Positions 24,223 through 33,428 of a DNA stretch of 64,000 nucleotides are shown here, one piece after another. The stretch is taken from the NCBI RefSeq assembly GCF_018863415.1, contig NZ_JAHKSN010000020.1, forward strand, positions 31,028-95,027, read 5' to 3'. The notes under the pieces were generated by a model. That model was not told where the DNA came from and ran no database searches. It saw only the letters and a list, made by a program, of their open reading frames with translations. The stretch's first letter is position 1. Each line of letters starts with the position of its first letter. The stretch is from Deinococcus aestuarii (GTDB lineage Bacteria > Deinococcota > Deinococci > Deinococcales > Deinococcaceae). The position numbers and the translations under genes are program-made.

Positions 24223-25830
24223 TCAACGAATCAGGGGGGCGTAGTCGAACAGCGGCTGCCCCTGCACGCGCGGCACCTGGTAACCCTCGGGCACGCTGCG
24301 CCAGTCGTAGTGCGCCTGCATCGCCGCGAACGGCAGTCCTGCCAAATAGGGCGGCACCAGCATGGGCTGGGGCAGCACCACCGTCCCCGCTGGGAAGTTC
24401 TTGACGACCCCGGTGGCGAAGTAGGTGATGGGCCGCAGCGGCTTGGCGGTGGCCGGTTCGGGCAGCGTGGCGGTGTGCAGGGTGTTGAAGGCCTGGAAGA
24501 ACGTCGTGTACCCCATGCGCTCCTGGTAGGCCGGGTTGCTGGGCGGCAGGGTCCGCTTGAACTCCTCGAAGGCCCACAGGCCGGGCGGGCTGCTCAGCGC
24601 GTCGTGACGGCCGGGCGCCAGGTGGGCGCTCAGGCTGGGGCTGCGCCAGGTGGACTGGAAGTAGTAGGGGGAGCTGTTCAGGGAGTAGAGCTGCGTGCTC
24701 TTGCCCTTGAAGGCGTTTTGCACGAGCCGCGCGAGGTCGGTGAACGGCTTGGGGTTCACGTTGTAGTTCATGACCGGCGCGACGACCGCTCCGTCCCCCG
24801 GCGTGAGGGTCTTCCACGGCAGCCCGAAGAAATAGGGGTTCTTCTTGTCGAACAGCGCGGACACGACGTCTTTCTGGTAGTCCAGGAAGTAGCTGCTGTG
24901 GGCGCGCTTCACGGCCCGCTGCACCCGCTGCTGCGCCTCGCCCATGTTGAAGTAGATGGGGGCCGGTGCGGCGGGGTTGGTGGCGTAGGTGCGGTCGCCC
25001 TGGATGCAGAACGTGGGCACCCCGAAAACGGTGAAACACGTCCCGGGCAGGTACAGGAAGGGCACGTCGGGGATGAGGTTCATGCTCACGCCGCCGCAGC
25101 GGTCGGCCTTGGGCGTCTGGGGCCAGGGCAGGTAGCTGTCGAGGTGAAGGGCGTTGTCGTAGGTGCTGAGGGGCACCCGCCCCTCCAGCAGCTTGGACCC
25201 CGGCAGGTCCCCCTTTTCCACGGTGACGCGCACCGTCGCGGCGTCGGTCCTCAGTTTTGACGACAGGTCCACCACGCACTGCGTCAGGTACAGCGCGGGG
25301 TTGTTCAACTCGATCATGGCATTCCAGTAGTAGCGGTCCTCGTACCGCTGCCACGCGGCGCGCATGCTGGTGGCGGCCGTCACGCTCGCGGCCTCAGTGG
25401 AGTACGGCACGCTCCACTCGATCTTCGAGCACTTGCCGGGATCAGTCGCCTTTTTCTCCACCCGGGCCTGCTGGCACGCGGCCAGATTCTCCTTGTGTGC
25501 TCTCAGCAGCGAGGTGTCGGTGACGCTGAGGTAGGGCAGGCGTCCCTTGGGCAGGGCCCCCAGGCGGAAGTCCGGGAAGTGGAACAGGTAGCGTTGAAGG
25601 CCGGAGTAGTTGGGCCGTTCGTCACCGGCGTTCTTCTGCGCCTGCTCGACCGTGCCGGTCGCGGGCTCGGTGGGCGTGGGCAAGGCGCCCGGCTGCGCTG
25701 GAGCGGCTGGCAGGCCAGGCGTGGGAGCGGCGGAGGGGGTGGTGGGCAGGGGCGGGAGCTGGGGAAGCGCCGCGCCTCCAGTGGAGGCGAGCGCCAGCGT
25801 CATGAGCAGAAACAGCCGCCGCATGGGCAT
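24223..25830 (-). CDS. Large exported transfer-region protein, unknown
   Basis: 535 residues from the ATG at 25830, which shares a TGATG junction with the previous stop. Signal peptide (RLFLLMTLALASTGGAAL), a Pro-rich stretch (25-60), then a Cys-containing, Tyr/Trp-rich domain (CQQARVEKK, KCSKIEW, TQCVVDLS, RCGGVSMN, GTCFTVFG, FCIQGD). The pattern of many Cys in an exported, roughly 500-residue transfer protein recalls TraU/TraN-type proteins, but I cannot assign it. Likely periplasmic or surface-exposed part of the apparatus. Confidence 0.6.
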   Translation of the reverse strand: MPMRRLFLLMTLALASTGGAALPQLPPLPTTPSAAPTPGLPAAPAQPGALPTPTEPATGTVEQAQKNAGDERPNYSGLQRYLFHFPDFRLGALPKGRLPYLSVTDTSLLRAHKENLAACQQARVEKKATDPGKCSKIEWSVPYSTEAASVTAATSMRAAWQRYEDRYYWNAMIELNNPALYLTQCVVDLSSKLRTDAATVRVTVEKGDLPGSKLLEGRVPLSTYDNALHLDSYLPWPQTPKADRCGGVSMNLIPDVPFLYLPGTCFTVFGVPTFCIQGDRTYATNPAAPAPIYFNMGEAQQRVQRAVKRAHSSYFLDYQKDVVSALFDKKNPYFFGLPWKTLTPGDGAVVAPVMNYNVNPKPFTDLARLVQNAFKGKSTQLYSLNSSPYYFQSTWRSPSLSAHLAPGRHDALSSPPGLWAFEEFKRTLPPSNPAYQERMGYTTFFQAFNTLHTATLPEPATAKPLRPITYFATGVVKNFPAGTVVLPQPMLVPPYLAGLPFAAMQAHYDWRSVPEGYQVPRVQGQPLFDYAPLIR

Positions 25831-26885
25831 CACTGCACCGTGACCTTTCGGGAGAGGTTGAACGCCCTGGCCGGGCCGAGCGTCTGCGCGCCCAGGGACA
25901 CCACGAGGTCGTTGGGCGCGTTCTTGACGCGAACCAGGCCCAGGATCGGCGCCATGCTGCTGCGGGGCAGGGTCACGGGCACCACCGCCAGCGCGTTCCG
26001 GCCATCCGTCACGCGCAACGTCTTCATGTCGGCAAACAGCACGCCACCTGTCGGCGAGGTCAACTTGTAGGCGAGCAGGGCGTCGGTGCCGTCCCGCCGC
26101 GCACTGACTTCCAGGGTGGGGGTGACCACAGGACGTGGGGCGGCGGCGGATGCTGCGGCGGGCCGTGTGGTCACCGGCGCTGCCGCGGGCCGGGCCGGGG
26201 TCGCCGCCGTCGCGGGACGAACCACCGGGGGCGTGGGGATGGCCGTCGTCGCGGGGCGTGGGGCGGTCGGCGCCGCCACAGGACGGGTCACGGGTGCGGG
26301 CGCAGGTGCGGCTGCCACTGGGGCCGGGGCCGGACGGCTGCCCGTCGGTGCCGTGGAAGGCCTGGGCGCGGGCGCTGCGGGCGCAGGAGCAGCCTGAGTC
26401 TGCGCGGCCGCTTCCTCGTCCTCCTGGGCCTGGGCGGCGGCGGTCTGGGCGGCGATGGCGTCACCCGTCATGAACTTGTAGATGCGCGTGCCGCTGGGGG
26501 CGTTCGCCACCTGGAGACGGATGGGCAGCACCGTCTCGTCGTCAAGGATCAGGTTGAGATCCGCCCCACCGGCCTTGACCAGCGAATCGAGGAAGACCAT
26601 CCGCCCGTTCTCGGCGCGGGACACCGAGAAGTTGCGCTGCTTGCTCAGCTCCATGCTGATGCCGGTGATCTCGGCACCCATGACCTGCAAGGTCACCTGA
26701 TACAGCGGCGAGACCACCACCAGCGCCGGACGGGTGCTGAGCACCTTATCGATGGAGACCGTCTGGTAGTAGGGCCTGCCCGTCGCGGTGGTCGCGGCCT
26801 GCGACGGCACGGCGCTTCCTACCACCAGGGCGAGGGCGAGGGCGACGGAACGCGAGGCACGGTATGCAGAAAGGTTCATGCTCAT
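25830..26885 (-). CDS. Exported two-domain protein, VirB9-like by design
   Basis: 351 residues: signal peptide (VALALALVVGSAVPSQA), a beta-rich domain (about 45-130), an Ala/Pro/Thr-rich linker (140-260) and a second beta domain (265-351, LAYKLTSPTGGVLFADMKTLRV). This two-beta-domain-plus-linker plan is that of VirB9/TrbG outer-ring proteins; direct similarity is weak. TGATG coupling to the next gene. Confidence 0.5.
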   Translation of the reverse strand: MSMNLSAYRASRSVALALALVVGSAVPSQAATTATGRPYYQTVSIDKVLSTRPALVVVSPLYQVTLQVMGAEITGISMELSKQRNFSVSRAENGRMVFLDSLVKAGGADLNLILDDETVLPIRLQVANAPSGTRIYKFMTGDAIAAQTAAAQAQEDEEAAAQTQAAPAPAAPAPRPSTAPTGSRPAPAPVAAAPAPAPVTRPVAAPTAPRPATTAIPTPPVVRPATAATPARPAAAPVTTRPAAASAAAPRPVVTPTLEVSARRDGTDALLAYKLTSPTGGVLFADMKTLRVTDGRNALAVVPVTLPRSSMAPILGLVRVKNAPNDLVVSLGAQTLGPARAFNLSRKVTVQ

Positions 26886-26934
26886 AATTACACCCTATTG
26901 CGTGCTGGATTGCGTGAAAAGAGGGTCAGGTGGT

Positions 26935-28767
26935 TCAGAGTGAGCGGCGCGTCGCGCGCTCGAAGGCGGCCATGTCGTCTGCGAGGTCGTCCACCTCGAC
27001 CACCGGGGCGGGTGAGATCGGGGCGTCATTCTCCAGGTCAAAGTCCACGGGGGCCTCGACCACCGGGGCCTCGTCCAGGGTGAGCGCGAGCGCGGCCACC
27101 GGCCGCCTCGCGGGCGTGGGCGCCGGTGCAGGGCGCTCACCGCCTGCGGGCACCAGCTCGGGCTCAGGAACCGGCGCGGCCACCCCTTTTCCGGCGACTT
27201 CCTCGACCACGGGAACCGTGCGGCGCTTCACCTCCGGGGGCTTCATGGTGCGCGCCACCTTGGCCTGCGGCAGCGTGAAGGGCTCCATGCGGTAGCCCGC
27301 GATCATCGGGTACTCGTTTGACGCGATCAACACGTTGCCCAGGGGCACCTTCAACACCTCGTCCGTCGTGATCAGCTCGCGCGAGTTGAGCCCGGCGGTA
27401 TCCGACCGTCCGCTTTCCGGGTGTTCCGAGGTGCGGGTATCGCCGAACATGTACCGCCCGGAACTCTCGCTGATGTACTTGGCGGTGCCCGGGTCCTTGG
27501 GTGTGTAAAAAACTTTCGTATGCGTGCCGCTCTTCACGGTGTCTGCGCCGTCCTCGCCGTAAATCTTGTCGAGCTGCGACAGGGCCTGCACGTACACCAG
27601 GGCGATCATGCCGCGGCCCGCCACCGTGCTGATCAGCTCGTCGAGCATCGGCACCGCGAGGCGGCCCGCCTCGTCGAGCACGAACATGATGGGCACGAAT
27701 TCGTCGTCGGGATGCAGGTCGTAGTGCTTGATGATCGCCTCGATCAGGGCGAGGATCACCGCGCCGAAGCTGTGCACGGTGTACTTCAGGTCGCTCTCGC
27801 GGAACACCATGTACAGGCTCGTGCGCTGCTTCAGCAGGTCCGTTGCCTTGAAGTCCGAGCCGCTGGTCATGTCGATGATGCCCTGCGACACGAGGTACTT
27901 CATCTTGGCGATCAGGTTGATCCAACTGTTGTTGAGGAACTTGTCGTTGCCAAAGCCCTCCCAGTTGTACTCGCTCGGCTTCATGCCCACGAAAAAGGAC
28001 AGGTTGCGGTGGACCTCGGGGTCCTTGCTGCTCCTCTCCAGCATCAGGGTCGCCCGTTCGCACCCCATTGCCAGACAGTCGCGGATGAACGGGAGGACCG
28101 GCTTTCCCTGCTCCTTGGCGACCATCATGGCGGCCGTCAGGACGAAGCTCGCGCGCAGGGCGAACGCCTTGTTGCTCCCGTCGCCGTCCGGGTTCAGGAT
28201 CGCCTCGGCCGTGGCCTGCAACTGCTCGGGGGTATCGCGTTCGGCGAACGGGTCGTACTGGTTGGTGGGAGCGCCCGTGCTCGGGTTGAGGACAAACACG
28301 TCCTGACCCATGACCCCGCTGCGGTAGCCCGCCGTCATGTTGTAGAACTCGCCCTTAATGTCGATCACGACTACGCTGCCGCGCCAGTTCAACAGGTTCG
28401 AGGTGGCGTTCAGCCCCTTGCCCGCGCGGGTCGGACCCACGAACAGCACGTGCCCCATCTCCTTGCGTCCGGCCACCCCTGCACGTAGGCCCACCACCTC
28501 GTCATAGGCGTAGCCCAGCAGAATCTCGTCACCATTGAGTTGCTTGACCGTCGCGTCCTTGATCTCGTCAGGCCTGGCCCAGTGCGCGTTGTACATCGCG
28601 CGAAACCGGGCGTCCCGCCCATCAAAGAACCAGATGCCAAACACCAGCGCCCCCAGCGCGGGCGCCAGCAGCCACAACAGCCCGGCCAGCACCGCGTACA
28701 GTCCCAGCGCCGCCGCCAGGTAAAACGACAGCAGGCGCAACATGAACCAGTGGTAGTGAATGATCAT
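26935..28767 (-). CDS. virD4: VirD4/TraG coupling protein
   Basis: 610 residues from the ATG at 28767 with GGGAG 8 bases upstream. Two N-terminal membrane helices, then the ATPase: Walker A GPTRAGKG, VVVIDIKGEFYNMTAGYR, an all-alpha domain (about 190-285), Walker B MFVLDEAGRL and a sensor-like VYVQALSQLDKIYG. The last 80 residues are an acidic, Pro-rich extension (ends DDMAAFERATRRSL). It should dock the relaxosome to the VirB channel. A GTCCGCAAAA motif abuts the start codon. Confidence 0.92.
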   Translation of the reverse strand: MIIHYHWFMLRLLSFYLAAALGLYAVLAGLLWLLAPALGALVFGIWFFDGRDARFRAMYNAHWARPDEIKDATVKQLNGDEILLGYAYDEVVGLRAGVAGRKEMGHVLFVGPTRAGKGLNATSNLLNWRGSVVVIDIKGEFYNMTAGYRSGVMGQDVFVLNPSTGAPTNQYDPFAERDTPEQLQATAEAILNPDGDGSNKAFALRASFVLTAAMMVAKEQGKPVLPFIRDCLAMGCERATLMLERSSKDPEVHRNLSFFVGMKPSEYNWEGFGNDKFLNNSWINLIAKMKYLVSQGIIDMTSGSDFKATDLLKQRTSLYMVFRESDLKYTVHSFGAVILALIEAIIKHYDLHPDDEFVPIMFVLDEAGRLAVPMLDELISTVAGRGMIALVYVQALSQLDKIYGEDGADTVKSGTHTKVFYTPKDPGTAKYISESSGRYMFGDTRTSEHPESGRSDTAGLNSRELITTDEVLKVPLGNVLIASNEYPMIAGYRMEPFTLPQAKVARTMKPPEVKRRTVPVVEEVAGKGVAAPVPEPELVPAGGERPAPAPTPARRPVAALALTLDEAPVVEAPVDFDLENDAPISPAPVVEVDDLADDMAAFERATRRSL

Positions 28768-28779
28768 TTTGCGGACTCC

Positions 28780-29208
28780 CTATCCTTTCGGCCTGACGAC
28801 CTTTAAGGTCCCCCTGGGCTGTTTGCTGCTCTTGTCGCGCCACTCGTCCATGCGTCCGGCGTCCACCCGCGCCCGGCGGTAGAACCACTGCTCCGGCCGC
28901 CAGAACCGCGAGAAGCCCACAAAGGTCAGCCCCACCAGCACGTTGGTGTGCAGCAGCAGCAGCTCCCACCCGGGCACGCCCCAGGCGTTCATGTACGCGC
29001 CGCGGCAGCTCGCCTTGGTCACGCAATCCGAGATGTAGTTCAGGGGGTCCAGCTCCACGCCGTAGCGCGCGTGGTACTGGGTCTGTACGTCCTTGAACAG
29101 CCTCGTCCAGACTTCCGCCGCATCCGAGTAGCCCGTCATGAGCGAGACGGCGATCAGCGCGAGACCGAGCATGAACAGCAGCCGTGGCCGCTGGTCCACG
29201 TGCATCAT
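28780..29208 (-). CDS. Two-span membrane protein next to virD4
   Basis: 142 residues: an N-terminal membrane helix (LLFMLGLALIAVSLMTG), a periplasmic loop with two Cys (SDCVTKASCRGAYM), a second helix (ELLLLHTNVLVGLTFVGF) and a basic cytosolic tail. No family known; placement between relaxase and coupling protein suggests help in relaxosome docking. Confidence 0.6.
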   Translation of the reverse strand: MMHVDQRPRLLFMLGLALIAVSLMTGYSDAAEVWTRLFKDVQTQYHARYGVELDPLNYISDCVTKASCRGAYMNAWGVPGWELLLLHTNVLVGLTFVGFSRFWRPEQWFYRRARVDAGRMDEWRDKSSKQPRGTLKVVRPKG

Positions 29209-29217
29209 GACCTCACC

Positions 29218-29973
29218 TCACATCTCCATGCCGAACGACGCCTGCTGCTTCCTGTCCGTTTCCTTTTCACGGTCCTCCTTTCTGGCGCCCCCACCGTCCT
29301 CGACGCCCTGCGAACTGACACCGCGCTTGGCCTCCAGCCAGCTTGCGAACGCTTCCTGCCGCTGCACCTTCCAAAGTTCCTCCTTCATGTGGCGGTCGTG
29401 ACCGAACTTCAGCTCCATGACCTTGGCCTGAACGTCGCCGTACTCGCGCAGGTCCTTGAAGTCGTCCCGGGTGAGCTTGCGGTCCGTGAACACCATCGCG
29501 TGCGCGTGGGGATGCTCCGTGTGCCCCTTCTCCCCGGCGTGGGCCACCACGAAGAACTGGGTATGCCCGGCGGCCTTGAGGGTCCGTGCTGCCCACTCCT
29601 GGGTCGTCTCGCTCCCGAAGTTGCGGTCCGGGCTCATGACCATGCGGTAGGCGTAGGAGAAGCGTTTGCAACTCTCACCGACAAACTGATGCACTTCATC
29701 CGGGTTCAGGACCTGTTGCCCGTTAAAGGCCTGGCGGTGCTCCCCGTCCTCGCCGGGGCGGAACATCATGTAGTTCGCGGACGCGAACGCCTGACCCGCG
29801 CCCGCCGAACTCGATCCCCGCGCCCCACCTGTCCGCACGTAGTTCGCCTTGACGACCACCCGGGTCTTCGGTCCACCGCTGCGCCTTGCGGCGCGCATCT
29901 GAATCCGCAGCACCTGCGCCGCACGCGGGGGCGAGGAGCGGATCTCCTTGCCGCGCCCCAGACCACTACTCAT
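29218..29973 (-). CDS. Small relaxase (MOBP/VirD2-like histidine triad)
   Basis: 251 residues. The metal-binding triad is HTEHPHAHAMVF (HxxHPHxH) at about 152-162; YAYRMVMSPD earlier matches the motif around the second relaxase block, and an N-terminal NYVRTGG/ANYMMF region supplies candidate catalytic Tyr. It overlaps the accessory gene by 8 bases. Relaxases nick oriT and remain bound to the 5' end. At 251 residues with no helicase or primase it is near the minimum; candidate nic site lies about 490 bases upstream. Confidence 0.75.
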   Translation of the reverse strand: MSSGLGRGKEIRSSPPRAAQVLRIQMRAARRSGGPKTRVVVKANYVRTGGARGSSSAGAGQAFASANYMMFRPGEDGEHRQAFNGQQVLNPDEVHQFVGESCKRFSYAYRMVMSPDRNFGSETTQEWAARTLKAAGHTQFFVVAHAGEKGHTEHPHAHAMVFTDRKLTRDDFKDLREYGDVQAKVMELKFGHDRHMKEELWKVQRQEAFASWLEAKRGVSSQGVEDGGGARKEDREKETDRKQQASFGMEM

Positions 29974-30367
29974 CGCCCAGGTCCTCGTCCTTCACGCCCT
30001 TGCGCCGGAGGCTCTTGCCTGCCGCCCTGTATGCCTGGTCACGCAGTCCCGACAACTGGGCTACGTCGTACCCGTTGTCCTCCCGGTACTTGAACAGAGC
30101 CAACCTCGACGCGATGGTGCTCTCCAACGCCGCATGAACCATCACCAGCCGCAGGTCTCCCAGGTGCCGGTCGAACAGGGTCGTCAGGATGCCCTCCAAC
30201 CTGGGCATCAGGAACGTGGACGCTAACTCCGTCTCCTGCTGCCCCAGCGCGAGCACCAGCAGTTCCTCGATCATCTGCGACCGGCTGATCCCATTCGACT
30301 TCGCCATCTGGTCGATCTGTTCAGCTACTGCTTCCTCTACCCGAGAACCGACGTGAACCCTTGTCAT
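29966..30367 (-). CDS. RHH relaxosome accessory protein (MobC/TraJ-like)
   Basis: 133 residues from the ATG at 30367 (GTG 30394 also in frame). The N terminus TRVHVGSRVEEAVAEQIDQMAKSNGISRSQMIEELL is a ribbon-helix-helix domain; the rest is helical and basic. Such proteins bind inverted repeats in oriT and load the relaxase. Repeats of the form TTGTGAACA lie just upstream. Confidence 0.7.
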   Translation of the reverse strand: MTRVHVGSRVEEAVAEQIDQMAKSNGISRSQMIEELLVLALGQQETELASTFLMPRLEGILTTLFDRHLGDLRLVMVHAALESTIASRLALFKYREDNGYDVAQLSGLRDQAYRAAGKSLRRKGVKDEDLGDE

Positions 30368-30386
30368 AACGCCACAAACTCCAATC

Positions 30387-30530
30387 GTGAACACAAAATC
30401 GGTTTGTGAACACCGAGACGCCGTGTAGGACGAGAAAAAACACCTGTTGTGAACGTTCCTTATCCTGCCCTAACCCCTCAGCCCCCCGTAGCGAGCGCAG
30501 CGAAGCTGGAGGGGGGCGTTCTGAGGGGTT
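30387..30530 (+). other. Candidate origin of transfer (oriT)
   Basis: TATCCTG followed by CCC (30461-30470) matches the RP4-type nic core, with the cut expected after G30467. On its 5' side are three copies of GTGAAC(A/G) (around 30388, 30405, 30449), the last inside the palindrome GAACGTTC (30451-30458). On its 3' side AACCCCTCAG (30472-30481) pairs with CTGAGGGGTT (30521-30530), with CCCCCC/GGGGGG inside. It lies immediately upstream of the accessory protein and relaxase genes, as expected. Confidence 0.65.
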
Positions 30531-30803
30531 CAGAGGCAGTCGATTCGGCTGGAGGACCCACAGAAACGGCCCAAGCCTGGGCCGATGAGCTGCCCCCGTT
30601 CCCTCCACACCCGCCCTCCACCTGGGGGGCAGCTTCGCCGTGTCAGCGGCGCCCTGGGCCTGGCCTGGTCGGAACGCCTCGTGATGGTGCGACCAGGGAT
30701 GGTGCTGCTGGTGCTTACGCTGGTGAGGTGCCATGCAGGGGCTCGCGCGAAGCGGAGAGACGCACGGACAGGCTCTCCGCTCCTTTTCACGAGGCAGGTC
30801 CAT
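30531..30803. other. Non-coding stretch beside oriT
   Basis: No convincing gene. It holds one further long inverted repeat, GCTGCCCCC (30589-30597) with GGGGGCAGC (30625-30633). The remainder shows nothing I can name. Confidence 0.4.
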
Positions 30804-31202
30804 CTACTTGCGCTTGCCCCTGCGGTTGCCGGTGCGACGGCGGAATTTATCGGCCAGGTCTCTCATACTGATGGTGCCCGACAGCACCGCCTCCTTTGTG
30901 ACGAACTGGGACACCCGCACCGGCACCGAGGTCTGCTTCTCCAACCACGCCTGAAACTCCGGCGTCTTCTCCACGGCGTACTCGCGCTCCTTGCTCGTCT
31001 TGGTCTCGGGCTTGCTGTTCTTGCCCCGCCCGACGTACTCCATATCGAAGGTGTGGTCCACGGGGGCGCCGTCGAAGACGTTGGTGCGAATGGCGTTCTT
31101 GAGGTTGACGATGAACCGCTGACGCCGTTCCGTGGGGACATCAGTGATGAGGTCGGACAGGAAGGTCACCTGGGCAGGTCGGGGCTCGGTTCTGGCAGTC
31201 AT
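30804..31202 (-). CDS. Basic plasmid protein of unknown function
   Basis: 132 residues from the ATG at 31202 (ATG 31211 is alternative). Strongly basic C terminus (LADKFRRRTGNRRGKRK), no membrane segment. Faces oriT from the side opposite to the relaxase operon, so a DNA-binding role in transfer or leading-region expression is possible, but nothing in the sequence proves it. Confidence 0.5.
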   Translation of the reverse strand: MTARTEPRPAQVTFLSDLITDVPTERRQRFIVNLKNAIRTNVFDGAPVDHTFDMEYVGRGKNSKPETKTSKEREYAVEKTPEFQAWLEKQTSVPVRVSQFVTKEAVLSGTISMRDLADKFRRRTGNRRGKRK

Positions 31203-31302
31203 GTGACGCATGGTACGCGGAGCCACCCGCTTTCCTCAAGTAGGATGAGCAGGAACATGTTTGCAGCTTTTCTCTACACGCTCTGTGCTGGGTGGGTGAC
31301 AT

Positions 31303-31331
31303 TTGCCGCTCTGGACAAGCTCTATTACAGT
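31303..31331 (+). promoter_or_regulatory. Promoter for a leaderless transcript
   Basis: TTGCCG (31303-31308), a 17-base spacer and TACAGT (31326-31331), with the next gene's ATG 7 bases downstream at 31338. The TANNNT element at this distance is the arrangement described for leaderless mRNAs in Deinococcus. Confidence 0.6.
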
Positions 31332-31337
31332 ATGTGT

Positions 31338-31850
31338 ATGGGAAACTTTCGCACACCCTTTCTCCTCATCGCCATGTGCGGACCCTCTGCACTCGCCGCC
31401 GCGCCCTCAGCCTCAAACTCCACGTCCGTCCTCTCGGTGGTCTCCCAGGTGGGCGGAAGCCTGACCCGCATGCTGGAGGCTGCGGAGGTTAATCCCGTGC
31501 CCGCGAACTCGGTCTGCACCGCCCTGGGTCCGAACACCGGCCCGAACGGTCTACCCGTCGTGCCTGCCGGGGCACGCCTGTTCAACGTGAGCATTCCTGA
31601 AGACGAGATTGCCGACACGGTGGTCGAGGCGCTGTCCCTCTCCTTCACCGGCTCGGGGTTGAAGCTCGGCCGGGACCTGGTGCTGCTTACCGGCAAGCTC
31701 ACCTGGGTGCCGCAGGGGCAGGCGCAGGTCATGGTGGCGACGTTCGAGCGGGGACCTTTTGCGGGGTTCTTCGACAGCCGCACCCAGCATCGGCGCGAGC
31801 GGCTGCTGTTTGGCATCGCGGGGACCCAGGTATGCGTGGTGCCTGGCTGA
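31338..31850 (+). CDS. Secreted protein preceding a C39 peptidase
   Basis: 170 residues from ATG 31338, chosen because the promoter above would start the mRNA at it; in-frame ATGs at 31245, 31257 and 31332 lack good ribosome sites. Signal peptide (RTPFLLIAMCGPSALAAA). The mature protein has a beta-rich C-terminal half ending VCVVPG. Unknown family. Its end overlaps the peptidase gene by 19 bases, suggesting a joint role in the envelope. Confidence 0.6.
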   Translation: MGNFRTPFLLIAMCGPSALAAAPSASNSTSVLSVVSQVGGSLTRMLEAAEVNPVPANSVCTALGPNTGPNGLPVVPAGARLFNVSIPEDEIADTVVEALSLSFTGSGLKLGRDLVLLTGKLTWVPQGQAQVMVATFERGPFAGFFDSRTQHRRERLLFGIAGTQVCVVPG

Positions 31851-32425
31851 CCCTCTGTCTGATGGTGAGCGTGGGGCAGGGGGCAAGTGCGGCGGCGAAG
31901 TCCACTCCTTCCGTGCAGCAGGCCCGCGCGGTTTCCGGCCTCCAGCTCCGGGCGATGCCGTTCACGTACCAGACCTTCAACAACTGCGGTCCGCAATCAA
32001 TAGCGAGCGTGTTGGGGTACTACGGTGTTCAGGTCGCGCAGTCGGAAGTGGCCCGGGTGACCAAGGCCACGCCGCGGGGGTACATGACGGCGCAGGCCAT
32101 AGGCCAGTTCGTCGCGCCGTATGGGCTGGGGGCGCGGCGCTTCTTGGGTGGGCGCGTGGCACACCTGCGGCCGTTGATCGCGCTGGGCATCCCGGTGATC
32201 GTCTTGCAGTGGCTCAGGCCGGGTGAGACCGTGCCGCATTTCCGGGTGGTGACGGGCTTCGACGACGTGCGGCAGATGGTGCTGACGCTCGACCCGCTGC
32301 TGGGACCACGGGTGCTCATCCCCTACGGCACCTTCGAGCGGTTGTGGACGGTGGGCCACGCCGAGTTCATTCCGGTGTACCCGCTGAAGGATGAGGCCAG
32401 GGTGCTCAAGGCCCTGGGCGTCTAG
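31832..32425 (+). CDS. Exported C39-family cysteine peptidase-like protein
   Basis: 197 residues with a signal peptide (LTLCLMVSVGQGASAAA). Catalytic Cys lies in NNCGPQSIASVLGYYG, His in VPHFRVVTGF, and the third residue in LTLDPLLG, the C39/papain-like order of peptidases that cut double-Gly leaders. In conjugation systems such enzymes may process pilin or open the cell wall locally; which applies here is unknown. Confidence 0.75.
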   Translation: MRGAWLTLCLMVSVGQGASAAAKSTPSVQQARAVSGLQLRAMPFTYQTFNNCGPQSIASVLGYYGVQVAQSEVARVTKATPRGYMTAQAIGQFVAPYGLGARRFLGGRVAHLRPLIALGIPVIVLQWLRPGETVPHFRVVTGFDDVRQMVLTLDPLLGPRVLIPYGTFERLWTVGHAEFIPVYPLKDEARVLKALGV

Positions 32426-32444
32426 CGGCGGGCGGAGAGAGGTC

Positions 32445-32825
32445 ATGGACAGGACAGCCCCGGGGGGACAGCGAGATGCGCCGGGCACAAGCGAGCTGCT
32501 GGCCTCGACGCACGACGTCACGGTGGAGACGCGGCCGGACGGCACACTGACGATCAGCGCCAGGATGCCGCTGTACGTGAACACGGACGACATTCCAGCA
32601 GTTAGCATCGAACACGAGTTGCTGCCTGAGGGTGGTTGGCGGGACCGCTTCTACCTCGCGGACGACGCCCACGTGGACTTTCTGGTGGACGCGCACGGTG
32701 AGGTCGGCTTCTCGGCTCAGAACGTGAGCATGACGATCACGAGGGCCGGTGTGGTCACGTTCGCCCTCAAAAACCAGCACGGCATCGACACACACGGCGA
32801 GGTGGCGGATGACACAGGCGGCTGA
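32445..32825 (+). CDS. Small beta-rich protein, unknown
   Basis: 126 residues from the ATG at 32445 with GGAGAGAGG upstream. Mostly beta strands (VTVETRPDGTLTISARMPLYV, HVDFLVDAHGEVGFSA, GVVTFALK), no signal peptide. Overlaps the next gene by 17 bases. Family unknown. Confidence 0.55.
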   Translation: MDRTAPGGQRDAPGTSELLASTHDVTVETRPDGTLTISARMPLYVNTDDIPAVSIEHELLPEGGWRDRFYLADDAHVDFLVDAHGEVGFSAQNVSMTITRAGVVTFALKNQHGIDTHGEVADDTGG

Positions 32826-33405
32826 TGGAGAGAAGGCATCGAAAGGGGCGCAGGAGGCCCTGCGCACGCTGGCGGTGCTATGCACGGCCTTGAATCGCCC
32901 TGCCGACCGGGAAGAGTGGGAAGAAGCGCTGGGGGACCAGCGCACTGAGCAGAATCCCCGGGAGATCGGCGAGTTGCTGGATCAACGGCTGGTGGAGGAG
33001 TGGCGGGGTGTGTACCGGGCGTCCGCGGAGGGCATGACGCTGCTCAAGCGTGGCGGGCTAAAGGACATCGAGGCCCACGACGCCTGGATACTGGGCGACC
33101 ATAAGCACCACGGGCCGTTCCACGGGGACGGCGCGCGGCGGGTGACACGGCTGGATGATCTGTTGCCCCTGGGCTACGGCGACAAACTCGTGCCGGTCTC
33201 GGATGAGCGGTATGCCCTGGTCGGCGCCCGGCCCGGCGACGTACTGGTGTTCCGGCACGCCGAGCGTGCCCAGCCGGGCGACGTGTGGCTCACCACAGGG
33301 CCACATGGAGAGCCGGTAGGTCTGGAAGAGGCCACGGGCGATACCAGCAACCTTGAGCGGTCAAGCTCACTGGTGCTGATTGCCCACATCCGGCGCATGG
33401 TCTGA
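32809..33405 (+). CDS. Unknown protein with possible S24-like C terminus
   Basis: 198 residues. An N-terminal helical, HTH-like half (EALRTLAVLCTALNRPADREEW ... REIGELLDQRLVEEW) and a beta-rich end, ARPGDVLVFRHAERAQPGDVWLTT, which has the repeated GD turns of LexA/S24 folds but not the Ser and Lys of an active protease. It could be a regulator. Converges on the replication-protein gene. Confidence 0.45.
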   Translation: MTQAADGEKASKGAQEALRTLAVLCTALNRPADREEWEEALGDQRTEQNPREIGELLDQRLVEEWRGVYRASAEGMTLLKRGGLKDIEAHDAWILGDHKHHGPFHGDGARRVTRLDDLLPLGYGDKLVPVSDERYALVGARPGDVLVFRHAERAQPGDVWLTTGPHGEPVGLEEATGDTSNLERSSSLVLIAHIRRMV

Positions 33406-33428
33406 GGGGGAGTGAAGGGCCAGGTGAG

